Part shown: piece by piece, positions 1 to 7,971 of the stretch
Layout: every line of letters begins with the position of its first letter
Position numbering within the stretch: the stretch's first letter is position 1
NCBI RefSeq assembly: GCF_015209965.1
Contig: NZ_MU158689.1
Span: 2,195,667-2,259,666, forward strand
Direction: 5' to 3'
Source of the DNA: Sphingobacterium pedocola
Lineage (GTDB): Bacteria; Bacteroidota; Bacteroidia; Sphingobacteriales; Sphingobacteriaceae
DNA length: 64,000 bases
The notes under the pieces: generated by a model
Told to the model about the DNA's origin: nothing
Database searches by the model: none
Seen by the model: the letters and a program-made list of their open reading frames with translations, nothing else
Position numbers and translations under genes: made by a program

Positions 1-61
1 CGCACAGCGGTACCTTGATCCATCCAGTCTGTTTAAATTTGTGCTGTATCCAGAGAAATAA
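1..61 (+). CDS. C-terminal tail of an unidentified gene (partial)
   Basis: Frame 2 is open from the window edge to a TAA at 59-61 and would encode a tail ending in LFKFVLYPEK. It is followed within about 20 bases by a strong terminator-like hairpin (82-112), which is why I read it as the true end of a plus-strand gene that converges on the hydrolase gene at 121-1437. Nothing can be said about its function from 19 residues. Confidence 0.45.
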   Translation, partial: AQRYLDPSSLFKFVLYPEK

Positions 62-81
62 ATAGGCAGACAGTTGCAAAC

Positions 82-112
82 ATTACCAGGGCATTCCAAG
101 CGCCCTGGTAAT
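82..112. terminator. Bidirectional hairpin terminator
   Basis: ATTACCAGGGC (82-92) pairs perfectly with GCCCTGGTAAT (102-112), followed by a short T-run. It lies between the plus-strand gene tail ending at 61 and the minus-strand hydrolase ending at 121, so it probably ends both transcripts. Confidence 0.75.
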
Positions 113-120
113 TTTACATA

Positions 121-1437
121 TTATTTTTTATTCAGCCTTTCCAAAAGCCAGTCCGTTACTTTCAGATTCTGCTCAGCGTGCGTCCAGTGTCCTGTTTCCT
201 GCAGAAGGTAAAGCTCTTTCGGCGCATTTATCAGATTGTATGCCGCGTAATACGATGTGGGAGGACATACCTCATCGTTATATCCCCAGGTATAAAATCC
301 AGGTACGGTAACATAACGCGCAAAATTAACCACATCGTAATACGCAGAGACTTTGATCTTTTGGGCCGTTGCCGCATCAGATACATCAGCTGTGTTAAAC
401 ATATGTGGCCATCCTCCTGCCCTACCATGCACGTAGCCTGTAAGATCGCATAAAGCGGGGTAATTTGAGACAAGACCTTTTACCCGCTTATCCAGAGCCG
501 CCGTGACAATGGACAATGCCCCGCCTTGGCTTCCACCTGCCACCAGCATGTTCTCTCCATCAAAATCGGCGAGCGAAGTCAGAAAATCAACAGCTCTTAC
601 ACAGCCCAGATATACCCTTTTGTAGTAATATTGATCACGGTTATCGAGGTTAAAAAATGGATAATCTTTTAACGCACCGGAAGCAAGCGTGTTATACAGT
701 TCCGCCGGATACGTAACCGGAATACCATGAATACCAAGCTGCAGCGCGATAATTCCCTTCTCGGCCAGTTGTGTGGATCCATCATACGGACGAATCCCTG
801 CACCAGGTACGTGCAATACGGCTGGATATTGACCTGCTTTTTTTGGTCTGCTCAGGATGCCGTACATTCTGCTTCCCGTCTGATAGTTCTGAAAACTGAC
901 CTGATATACATCTACCGTTTCCGTACCACGTTCGGGCAGCAACACCATCTTTGCATCCAGCGGTAGCTGCTGCGCCTTCTCTTTCTCTCTGCTCCAAAAG
1001 GCCATAAAATCATCCGGTAAAACCTGTGTCGGCGAAATAGCTTCCGGAGCGAAAGCAGCGGTAGCGATTCCCCGATAAGAACGACCATCCACTTCGACGG
1101 AGACTTCACAGCGCAAAAATCCGGGCTTCTTTAAGTCCGCCGCTGATCCTACCGTACTTACTTTTGACTTGAGCAAAGATTTGCCGGTCTGTAGTGGTTT
1201 CATCTTTTCCGGTCCTATACTGTACGAGATTTCCACATCTGTCATCGGTACCTGGTTGCGGATCACCCGCACTTCAAAGGAAGCCTTCTCACCAAGGGCA
1301 TACGTCCAGTCGGACTTATCCGGACTTACCAAGACCTGGATTAATTGATTATTTCTAGATTGTGCAAAACCAGAAAATATAAAAATGCAAAGAAAAAGTA
1401 CAGCAAATAGATTTCTTAAAAAACAACTTTTGTTCAT
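121..1437 (-). CDS. Secreted acetyl-xylan-esterase-like alpha/beta hydrolase
   Basis: A 438-residue predicted exported hydrolase of the acetyl xylan esterase/cephalosporin deacetylase (AXE1) type, which removes acetyl groups from sugars or other small esters. The first third is a beta-rich domain that precedes the catalytic fold in such Bacteroidota proteins. The alpha/beta-hydrolase core shows the nucleophile motif GGSQGG (Ser about residue 303), an acid in WGYNDEVCPP and the catalytic His in ETGHW. A start at 1437 (MNKSCFLRNL) gives a clean signal peptide ending near FSGFAQ; an in-frame ATG at 1467 would only add ten residues. It stands alone, with no glycoside hydrolase beside it, so the natural substrate is unclear. 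Confidence 0.8.
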   Translation of the reverse strand: MNKSCFLRNLFAVLFLCIFIFSGFAQSRNNQLIQVLVSPDKSDWTYALGEKASFEVRVIRNQVPMTDVEISYSIGPEKMKPLQTGKSLLKSKVSTVGSAADLKKPGFLRCEVSVEVDGRSYRGIATAAFAPEAISPTQVLPDDFMAFWSREKEKAQQLPLDAKMVLLPERGTETVDVYQVSFQNYQTGSRMYGILSRPKKAGQYPAVLHVPGAGIRPYDGSTQLAEKGIIALQLGIHGIPVTYPAELYNTLASGALKDYPFFNLDNRDQYYYKRVYLGCVRAVDFLTSLADFDGENMLVAGGSQGGALSIVTAALDKRVKGLVSNYPALCDLTGYVHGRAGGWPHMFNTADVSDAATAQKIKVSAYYDVVNFARYVTVPGFYTWGYNDEVCPPTSYYAAYNLINAPKELYLLQETGHWTHAEQNLKVTDWLLERLNKK

Positions 1438-1505
1438 GGATAAGGTCAATAAAGGTTTACATATCATTTCCCGTTAAAGCTAGCCAAAATTTCATAAAAT
1501 TGCAA

Positions 1506-2510
1506 TCAGCTCCGTATTTCCTTTCGCATAAAGATATAGTATGAAATCGCAAAGCATACGACCGTCGCCGCAATAAGTGCACTTAGTTGTGGCCATACGA
1601 TCAGGAGACTGTCGCGAACGCCAAGGGGTGAGGGGATTGCTCCGATCATCTGTTCCATTGATACCGGGCCAAGACTGCGGACCGAAGGGGTCAACAGCGT
1701 GGTGGTTGCATCGGTATAAAGCTGCCCGGGAGAAAGTCGCAGTAGATTCAATATCACCTCATTGTATTTGATCAACTGCGCTTCCGACAGGTAATTTGGA
1801 TTGGGTAGCACAGCATGTACAAGCAGATTGATCACGATCGGAAAAAAAACCGTAAAAAACAACCAAATACCAATAGCGGTGAGCGCAGACGTCGCGGCCT
1901 GTTTAAACCGGATGGAAAGCAAGATGGAAAGACTAAGCCAAAAGCCGATGTAGATCACGCTTAGGATCACAAATCCAAAAATCCGCAAAAACTCCTGCGG
2001 CTCCATCCGCACACCCGTTGCGATGAGACCACCACCGATCAGGAATAGAATAAGAGCGCTCAGCAGTGTACCCACGATAATGAGTGGCCCTAGAAATTTA
2101 GCAATTAACAGGTTGTCCCTATAAATAGGTTGCGCCATTAAACGGGTAAGCGTTCCGCCATTCCGTTCGGAGTTAATGGCATCAAAACCCAGGGCAATAC
2201 CGAGCAGTGGGGCCAAAAAATTCAGAAACACATGGAATGCCGGCACCGAATTATCGGTATTGGTCAATAGCTTTAAGTATAAAAAAGCTTGATCCGGATC
2301 CTGTGCATTATTAATCACGTTTCGTAAGTTAGCCGATGACACATACGTCGAGGCGACAAATGTTAATAGCACCAGCAAAATCAATACGATGAAACGCCAG
2401 CTCCGGATATGGGCAGCCACCTCTTTATTAATTAATACCGTAAGGGGGTCAGATCCTGTCTCTGTGTTTCTTGAAAAAAGACCTTTGAAAGAAACCGTTA
2501 AATTTTTCAT
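1506..2510 (-). CDS. ABC-2 type transporter permease
   Basis: A 334-residue multi-spanning membrane protein of the ABC-2 permease type. A first membrane segment follows HIRSWRF, a large periplasmic loop comes next, then a run of five hydrophobic segments and a short positively charged C-terminus. It is the membrane partner of the ATPase encoded just upstream; the two reading frames overlap by about 60 bases, which points to translational coupling. The overlap is unusually long, so the true start could be somewhat further in, but no better Met lies before the first membrane helix. The substrate cannot be read from sequence. Genes of this shape often act as export or gliding/nos-type ABC-2 systems. 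Confidence 0.85.
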   Translation of the reverse strand: MKNLTVSFKGLFSRNTETGSDPLTVLINKEVAAHIRSWRFIVLILLVLLTFVASTYVSSANLRNVINNAQDPDQAFLYLKLLTNTDNSVPAFHVFLNFLAPLLGIALGFDAINSERNGGTLTRLMAQPIYRDNLLIAKFLGPLIIVGTLLSALILFLIGGGLIATGVRMEPQEFLRIFGFVILSVIYIGFWLSLSILLSIRFKQAATSALTAIGIWLFFTVFFPIVINLLVHAVLPNPNYLSEAQLIKYNEVILNLLRLSPGQLYTDATTTLLTPSVRSLGPVSMEQMIGAIPSPLGVRDSLLIVWPQLSALIAATVVCFAISYYIFMRKEIRS

Positions 2511-3477
2511 TGGTATGAAGTGTATTTTTATTCTCTTGAAAATATTTCTCGTAGATATCGTCTAAGCTATACTCTTTACGCTGCACGCCTATGATATCAG
2601 CACGATGTGTTACCAGTGTACGTACGATATCCGGCGTCAGATCAGCGGTCGTCTGGATCTCCAGCACGCTGCCTTTAACAGACATCGTTTGAAAGCCCGG
2701 CAATTGCTCCAGATCTGCCGTAACCGCTTGAAGTACTAAATCATCTGCACTCTGCAGCATTACCGTAGTCGTATACCCCTCTTTGTTGAGTAAGTCCTTA
2801 GCGAGTGTTTGGATATTACCCTCGACCAAAAGCTTCCCCCCTACAAATATGCCCACCCGATCACATACGCGCTGCACTTGCTGCAAATGGTGTGAGGAGA
2901 GCAGCACCGTTAACCCTTGTTCCCTACTAAGCTGTTTAATCAGCAACAAAAATTCGTTAACACCGCTCGGATCAATACCCAGAGTAGGTTCATCCAGGAT
3001 GATGACATCGGGTTGCTTAATCAATACATCGGCAAGCCCCAGCCGCTGTTTCATCCCCCGCGAGTAGGTTGCCGTTTTCTTATGCGCTACGTGTGCCAAT
3101 CCCACGGTTTGCAACATATCCACCGAGCGTGTCTGCGCATCGGTTTCCGACAAGCCGTTGAGGCGGGCAATAAAACTTAAATTTTCGAGCGCGGTCATGT
3201 TGTCGTAGAAGCCTACACTGTCTGGCAGATAGCCCACTTTTTTCTTAACGGCTAGGGGATTTCGCGTAGCATTATGCCCACAAACGTAAGCTGTGCCGTG
3301 GTTAGGTTCGGTTAAGCCAAGCATCATTAATATGCTCGTAGTCTTTCCCGCGCCATTCGGCCCGAGTAAGCCAAATATTTCGCCTTTCGCAATAGACAGG
3401 TTCAGGTTATCGACTGCCGTCAGCGCCCCGTACCGTTTCGTCAGACCGGATAATTGTATTATCGAATCGTTCATCAT
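2449..3477 (-). CDS. ABC transporter ATP-binding protein
   Basis: A 342-residue ATPase of the ABC-2 export class. It has Walker A GPNGAGKTT (residues 39-47), a signature motif variant YSRGMKQR, Walker B with the catalytic glutamate in ILDEPTLGIDP, and a switch His in SSHH. After about residue 230 comes the C-terminal extension common in DrrA/CcmA-like proteins. It lies 8 bases after the NEW3-domain gene and overlaps the permease gene, so the three form one operon. It should sit on the inner face of the membrane and drive the permease at 1506-2510. Confidence 0.9.
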   Translation of the reverse strand: MMNDSIIQLSGLTKRYGALTAVDNLNLSIAKGEIFGLLGPNGAGKTTSILMMLGLTEPNHGTAYVCGHNATRNPLAVKKKVGYLPDSVGFYDNMTALENLSFIARLNGLSETDAQTRSVDMLQTVGLAHVAHKKTATYSRGMKQRLGLADVLIKQPDVIILDEPTLGIDPSGVNEFLLLIKQLSREQGLTVLLSSHHLQQVQRVCDRVGIFVGGKLLVEGNIQTLAKDLLNKEGYTTTVMLQSADDLVLQAVTADLEQLPGFQTMSVKGSVLEIQTTADLTPDIVRTLVTHRADIIGVQRKEYSLDDIYEKYFQENKNTLHTNEKFNGFFQRSFFKKHRDRI

Positions 3478-3485
3478 TCATCCTC

Positions 3486-4343
3486 CTATCTTCGTCCGTA
3501 TTTCCGGATGAGATAATAGACCAACCCAATGGCAATTAAAATAATAAGTACACCGATCCAGCCTGAAAGCATGGATGTCTTCACCACGGCGCGGAAAGAC
3601 ACTTCTGCTGATCCATTTGGATTTTTCGCGGTAAATTTCGCGACATAGTCGCCAGCAATCGTCTTGTCGGGCACTTTAAGATTAATCTTTACATCAACGG
3701 TTTTTCCCGGTTCGATCTGTTTGATGTTGGCTGGCTCGAAGGCAGCTTCCCATTTGGTCGGGAGCTGTGAGGTAAGCTCTACATCATTGAGCGGCAGCGT
3801 ACCGGTATTCTTTAACACCACCTGTATTTCTTTACTGCTTCCGGCCACCACTTCATCACTCAACAGACCTGTCGGTGTTGTCATCTCAATACTGTAAGAA
3901 CCCTTTACCACCGCCTCGAGATTCAGCGTTAGCGTATCCTGCTTGGATACAGCCCGCACGGGTACGTTATATTTATTCGGTTTAGAAGAATGCGTTGCGC
4001 TAACCTCTATGCTGATATCTTGCATCTGCCCAGCTTCCAAGCGGATCGATTTCACAAAACTGCCCTGTACCCTGTAGCTGATCTGCCAACCCGCAGGCAA
4101 CTGGGCATCAAGGTCGTACAGGGTAGCTTCTCCGGCTGCATTCCGTAGGGTGGCATTATACCGGAAAGGTTCGTTAGCAGCCGCTTCGATGTTAATTAAC
4201 TGTGCTTCGAAAGCAGATTTGGCATTGCTTTGTGTTGCGGGCTGCTGCGCATAAGCCTGACGACTGCAGCTAAAGAATAGCGCGAAAAAAAGCGCAAAAA
4301 AAGTAAAACGTTGTACGTGTGTAGATTGTAATTGTGTTAACAT
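3486..4343 (-). CDS. NEW3/COG1470-type membrane-anchored protein of the ABC operon
   Basis: A 285-residue protein with an N-terminal signal sequence ending near RQAYAQ, repeated beta-sandwich segments (about residues 40-250) typical of the NPCBM-associated NEW3 domain, and one C-terminal membrane anchor (LIILIAIGLVYYLI) ending in RKYGRR. The bulk should face the periplasm. It is the first gene of the operon with the ABC ATPase and permease; the same NEW3-ATPase-permease order recurs in Bacteroidota and suggests an extracytoplasmic accessory subunit. Its exact role is not known to me. Confidence 0.75.
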   Translation of the reverse strand: MLTQLQSTHVQRFTFFALFFALFFSCSRQAYAQQPATQSNAKSAFEAQLINIEAAANEPFRYNATLRNAAGEATLYDLDAQLPAGWQISYRVQGSFVKSIRLEAGQMQDISIEVSATHSSKPNKYNVPVRAVSKQDTLTLNLEAVVKGSYSIEMTTPTGLLSDEVVAGSSKEIQVVLKNTGTLPLNDVELTSQLPTKWEAAFEPANIKQIEPGKTVDVKINLKVPDKTIAGDYVAKFTAKNPNGSAEVSFRAVVKTSMLSGWIGVLIILIAIGLVYYLIRKYGRR

Positions 4344-4758
4344 AATCCAATAACTAAAATTTATATAATGTATAGAATAATAGTCTTAAAAAATGCCTGG
4401 TAAATATACCGGTCGCTAAGTTTAAAATTTCGGTTACAAATTAAAATATTCGATTTCAAAAAGTCAAGTGTCTTTTTAAAAAAAATAAAAATAGCTACCG
4501 CTTAACAACTTCTTTCATTTCATTTGAAAGATATCTACTGCGTGGAAACATCTATGGGAATAACGGCAAAAATCTCCACGTTTAATTATTATAATCGAAT
4601 GTACAAAAAAAACAAATATAGCGGAATGCTGGGGGTCGATACAGTCATGCCAAACAATCGCTGCTGTACGCTGTTTTAATAAATAGGCGCCAGTACGCCG
4701 ATACAAGGATCTGTCGTCAATGTAACGACCATGTCCATCCAAAAACAAAATTATTCGA
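4344..4758. other. Gene-free stretch
   Basis: About 415 bases between the divergently read NEW3-ABC operon and the MBL hydrolase. It is AT-rich with several A/T runs. I see no convincing small gene and no long dyad. The promoters of both flanking units must lie here, but no good TAnnTTTG box is obvious. Confidence 0.5.
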
Positions 4759-5514
4759 ATGCAAGGTCAAGAAAATTCCAAGACACATACGCTCACCGTG
4801 ATCGGTTGCGGCGATGCCTTTTCCAGTGGGGGCAATGCCCAAACCTGTTTTCATGTCCAATCGCCATCAGGTGCCTTTTTAATCGACTGCGGTGCGGGGG
4901 CACTGGCCGGACTGAAGAAAAATGGTTTACCCCTGGCCGACATTGATACGATCATTATTTCGCATTTTCATGGCGACCATTACGGCGGTTTACCGTACTT
5001 ATTATTGGAGGCCGCAAAAGAAAAAAGAACCCAACTACTGACGATTATCAGTCCACCGGGATGCGAAGAAAAAATCGAACAACTGCTTGAACTGCTTTAC
5101 CCTGGCACCGCAGTACTAGACAAACTGAACCTGCAATTTATTTCGTTTCAGGCCGGCGAAGACGTTGCGTTGTCCCACCTTACCGTAACCCCCATTCGAG
5201 TGGCCCATAAGCCCGAAAGCCTACCGCATGGTTTACGTATACATACTGCAGAGAAAACGATCGGCTATTCGGGCGATACGAGTTGGACGGAGCGTTTGGT
5301 CGATATCGCTGCAGACACCGATTTATTTATCTGCGAATGCTGTTTCTACAATACGGAAGTAGATGGTCACCTCAATTACCTGGAATTGTCGAAACATATC
5401 GATCGTTTTAGCGCAAAAAAGATAATGCTCACCCACTTTGATGAAGAAATGATAGCGCATATGGACAATGTCGCATTACCACGTGCAAATGATGGTTTAC
5501 GCTTAGCGCTGTAA
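4759..5514 (+). CDS. MBL-fold metallohydrolase (ribonuclease Z-like)
   Basis: A 251-residue metallo-beta-lactamase-fold protein. The metal-binding motif HFHGDHYGG is at residues 69-77, further ligands are suggested by the Asp in GYSGDTSW and the final His in LTHFDEEM. The order and spacing match the RNase Z/ElaC-like branch of small cytoplasmic MBL proteins, but the tRNA-binding exosite arm of true RNase Z is not evident, so a tRNA 3' endonuclease call would be too strong. It is a single-gene unit converging on the HxlR regulator. Confidence 0.8.
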   Translation: MQGQENSKTHTLTVIGCGDAFSSGGNAQTCFHVQSPSGAFLIDCGAGALAGLKKNGLPLADIDTIIISHFHGDHYGGLPYLLLEAAKEKRTQLLTIISPPGCEEKIEQLLELLYPGTAVLDKLNLQFISFQAGEDVALSHLTVTPIRVAHKPESLPHGLRIHTAEKTIGYSGDTSWTERLVDIAADTDLFICECCFYNTEVDGHLNYLELSKHIDRFSAKKIMLTHFDEEMIAHMDNVALPRANDGLRLAL

Positions 5515-5568
5515 CGATCTACCTATGCCATCTCGGCTTTTGCGAGCTACCGGTTTATCAAAGCATCC

Positions 5569-5970
5569 CTATCCCATTTCCAAAACGGGCTCGCCTTTAA
5601 TCTGCTGCACGATCACCTGCCGGTGCTTCGTCCCCCATTCGGCGAGGCTATGGATAATGGGCAGTAGGTCTACGCAGTAATCCGTCAAACTATACGCTAC
5701 GGCAATAGGTTGCTCCGATACGACGGTGCGTTTCACCAATAGGTTTAGCTCCATATCCTTGAGCTCCCGGCTCAGCATCTTGCCCGAAATGCCTTCTACC
5801 TCCTTCAGAATTTCGGAATAGCGCCGCGTTCCAAAACCCAGTAAAGAGATAATGGCAATCTTCCACTTCCCATTTAATACATCCATCGTATCGTGTACCG
5901 CTGCAATCCGTTTGCTGCAGGCACTAAAATCATGGCCTACGCAAGGCGCATTATCCTGTTGATTTTCCAT
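5569..5970 (-). CDS. HxlR-family transcriptional regulator
   Basis: A 133-residue winged-helix regulator. It has the HxlR hallmarks: an N-terminal Cys (CSKRIAAVHD), GKWKIAIISLL at the start of the winged helix, SGKMLSRELKDME as recognition helix, and YSLTDYCVDLLPII before the C-terminal dimer helix. Such proteins sense electrophiles or redox stress. It is divergent from the nitroreductase gene at 6079, with a dyad between them (6007-6027), so it most likely controls that enzyme and itself. Confidence 0.9.
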   Translation of the reverse strand: MENQQDNAPCVGHDFSACSKRIAAVHDTMDVLNGKWKIAIISLLGFGTRRYSEILKEVEGISGKMLSRELKDMELNLLVKRTVVSEQPIAVAYSLTDYCVDLLPIIHSLAEWGTKHRQVIVQQIKGEPVLEMG

Positions 5971-6006
5971 AAAATGTCACTTAGTTACTCCAATGTTACT
6001 ATTACT

Positions 6007-6027
6007 TTTTGTCACCTAATGACAAAA
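6007..6027. promoter_or_regulatory. Inverted repeat between HxlR and nitroreductase genes
   Basis: TTTTGTCA (6007-6014) and TGACAAAA (6020-6027) form an 8+8 dyad with a 5-base spacer in the divergent promoter region. A related GTCACTTAGT lies closer to the regulator start. This is the best candidate operator for the HxlR protein; the assignment is inferred from position only. Confidence 0.5.
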
Positions 6028-6078
6028 GTAAACTAAATAGTTGGATATTTGTATCGGTTTAACATATATAATTAGCAT

Positions 6079-6708
6079 ATGAATTTACAAGACACCTTAT
6101 CATGGCGTTACGCTGTGAAGAAGTATAGCGACCGACGGGTCGAAGACGACAAAATACGCCGGATCCTAGAAGCGACGAACCTAAGCGCATCTTCGGTGGG
6201 CATACAGCCTTACCGGGTAATCGTGGTTGAAAACAAAGAGCTGCGCCAACAACTTGGGGAGGGTTCATTCAATACACAGATCGCCGAAGCCTCTCACCTC
6301 TTGGTATTCGCCGCATACGCCAATATCGACCAAGCGATGATCGATGATTATATGGCGCGTACAGCCGCTATACGGTCTATGCCACTGGAGCAATTGACGG
6401 ATTTCAAAAACAAACTGGAATCTTTTTTACTAGCCCGTCCGGCGGAAGATAACTTCACTTGGGCAGCGCGGCAGACGTATATCGCATTAGGTACTGCGTT
6501 GATTGCAGCCGCCGACGAAAAAGTGGATACTACTCCTATGGAGGGTTTTGATCCCGCACAGGTGGATCGTATCCTTGGTTTAACGGAGAAAGGCTTACGA
6601 AGTGTTGTCCTACTATCATTGGGCTATCGCGACGAAGCAGGCGATTGGCTGGCATCCCTTCCGAAAGTACGATTGGACGTCGAAGAATTTGCACCGCTGG
6701 TAGGGTAA
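6079..6708 (+). CDS. NAD(P)H-dependent nitroreductase-family oxidoreductase
   Basis: A 209-residue FMN-dependent nitroreductase-fold enzyme. The N-terminus (RYAVKKYSDRRV) and the SSVGIQPYRVIVVEN segment are the usual FMN/nicotinamide-binding signatures, and the C-terminal VVLLSLGYRD fits the family. It resembles NfsB/YfkO-type reductases for quinones and nitro compounds. Divergent from an HxlR-type regulator, a common pairing in electrophile-stress response. The second half carries AEEKVDTTPMEGFDP-like spacing seen in NfsB relatives. Confidence 0.88.
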   Translation: MNLQDTLSWRYAVKKYSDRRVEDDKIRRILEATNLSASSVGIQPYRVIVVENKELRQQLGEGSFNTQIAEASHLLVFAAYANIDQAMIDDYMARTAAIRSMPLEQLTDFKNKLESFLLARPAEDNFTWAARQTYIALGTALIAAADEKVDTTPMEGFDPAQVDRILGLTEKGLRSVVLLSLGYRDEAGDWLASLPKVRLDVEEFAPLVG

Positions 6709-7055
6709 ATCAGTCGCATCGAGTTACGTTGTCTTTATCAGAAGGTATCCAAAAAGGTCGCTACTTACAAGAAAAACGCGTCATTGCGAGGAAGAATGAC
6801 GAAGCAACCGAACGCAGTGAGCTCATGATTACCATTGAAGGTAAACTCGAATGAATAATCTGCGTTTTAACATCGTCAGATTGCTTTTTATCAGCCCCAC
6901 AACCCCATACACAGCCCTGATAGAGAAAAATTCCTTCGGAGCTGCTTCGCGGTCACCATCGTCCCTCCGGTTCGCAATGACGACGATGGTGTGCTTTTTA
7001 GACAGCCTTATAGTTAGTTATTCACTTCAATAATACTGTTAACACTTCTTGTCCC
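6709..7055. repeat. Intergenic space with two REP-like palindromes
   Basis: No gene is supported here. A REP-like unit (core CGTCATTGCGAGGAAG, starting 6779) is followed by an inverted counterpart with TTCGCAATGACGACG near 6970. CACCATCGTC (6954-6963) pairs with GACGATGGTG (6982-6991), followed by a short T-run, so this copy may also end transcription from the nitroreductase gene. Related units occur at 41461, 47858-48043 and 58382-58484. Confidence 0.6.
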
Positions 7056-7946
7056 CTATAACAGTCCAATACCGCCTACTCGGTATCGCAGTCCGATTTC
7101 GTGTGTATTGGTTGATATCCGCTGGTTCAATGTGCTACTTTTCGGACTAAGTTGGTAACTGTATCCCACACCGAAGTTACCGAAATTCAGTTGCATCATC
7201 GCCGAAATATCGCCTTGGTTTTGAACGCCCAGTCCTATACCTATTTTCTTTGCCATAAATACCATGGCGTTGATGTCGTATCGCGCAGGCTGGCTTTGCA
7301 TATGACCCACCAAGAACGAAGGTCTGATATGGAACATGTCATCCAGCTTAAAAATTGCACCTCCGGTGATGTAGTAAATTCTCGAAAACTCATAATCTTG
7401 ATTATCTTCCCGCAGTAAGGAAAAACGTGGCATGGAAACGCCGACATAATACCGCTCTGGGCTATAATAGGAGGTACTTATACTTAATATCGCATCCGTT
7501 TCACGAATGTTCTGACTAAAGGACGGATCTTGATCATCCAACTGACTATAATCCCCTGAGAAGTGAAGAAAACCTCCACCCATGGAAAGGCTCAAAAACT
7601 CGTTATCCGAGAGCCGCACTGATTTTGCAAAATAGGCGGCGAATTCCGTCTCCTTAACAACACCTAATGTAGCATGTTTAATATCCACACCCACTGATCC
7701 GCCAATCTTTTCAAACCCTACATTACCTGTTGCCCACAGCGATTTTGGCGCGCCATCCACGCCCATCCACTGACTCCTACCCAATATAGAAACACTGCCT
7801 CTGCTATCCATCGTGCTTAACGAATTGTTAAAGGCATTCCGAAGCTGTCCGAATTGATTGTATGCAACACCATGTTGGGCGTGGCTCTGTAAGCAAGCCA
7901 CTAACCCACATAGTATCATCATAGGTAGTATGATATTTTTTTTCAT
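7056..7946 (-). CDS. PorP/SprF-family T9SS-associated outer membrane protein
   Basis: A 296-residue beta-barrel-like protein with signal peptide MKKNIILPMMILCGLVACLQ ending at SHAQ. The pattern YNQFGQLRNAFNNS, repeated amphipathic strands, and the end GLRYRVGGIGLL match the PorP/SprF family, which works with the type IX secretion system to attach or export B-type sorted proteins. It directly follows the large surface protein gene (about 25 bases) on the same strand, a standard pairing of a SprF-like protein with its CHU_C-tagged cargo. An alternative ATG at 7964 adds six residues. Confidence 0.88.
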   Translation of the reverse strand: MKKNIILPMMILCGLVACLQSHAQHGVAYNQFGQLRNAFNNSLSTMDSRGSVSILGRSQWMGVDGAPKSLWATGNVGFEKIGGSVGVDIKHATLGVVKETEFAAYFAKSVRLSDNEFLSLSMGGGFLHFSGDYSQLDDQDPSFSQNIRETDAILSISTSYYSPERYYVGVSMPRFSLLREDNQDYEFSRIYYITGGAIFKLDDMFHIRPSFLVGHMQSQPARYDINAMVFMAKKIGIGLGVQNQGDISAMMQLNFGNFGVGYSYQLSPKSSTLNQRISTNTHEIGLRYRVGGIGLL

Positions 7947-7971
7947 GTTATACAAATTGTCCATTAATGCG

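Noticed and set aside
4515-4748. 77-residue minus-strand ORF in the gene-free stretch
   Set aside because: No recognisable motif or ribosome binding site, and it crosses A/T runs typical of intergenic DNA.
4759-5514. True ribonuclease Z
   Set aside because: The metal site fits, but the long exosite arm of tRNA-processing RNase Z is not visible, so only an RNase Z-like call is given.
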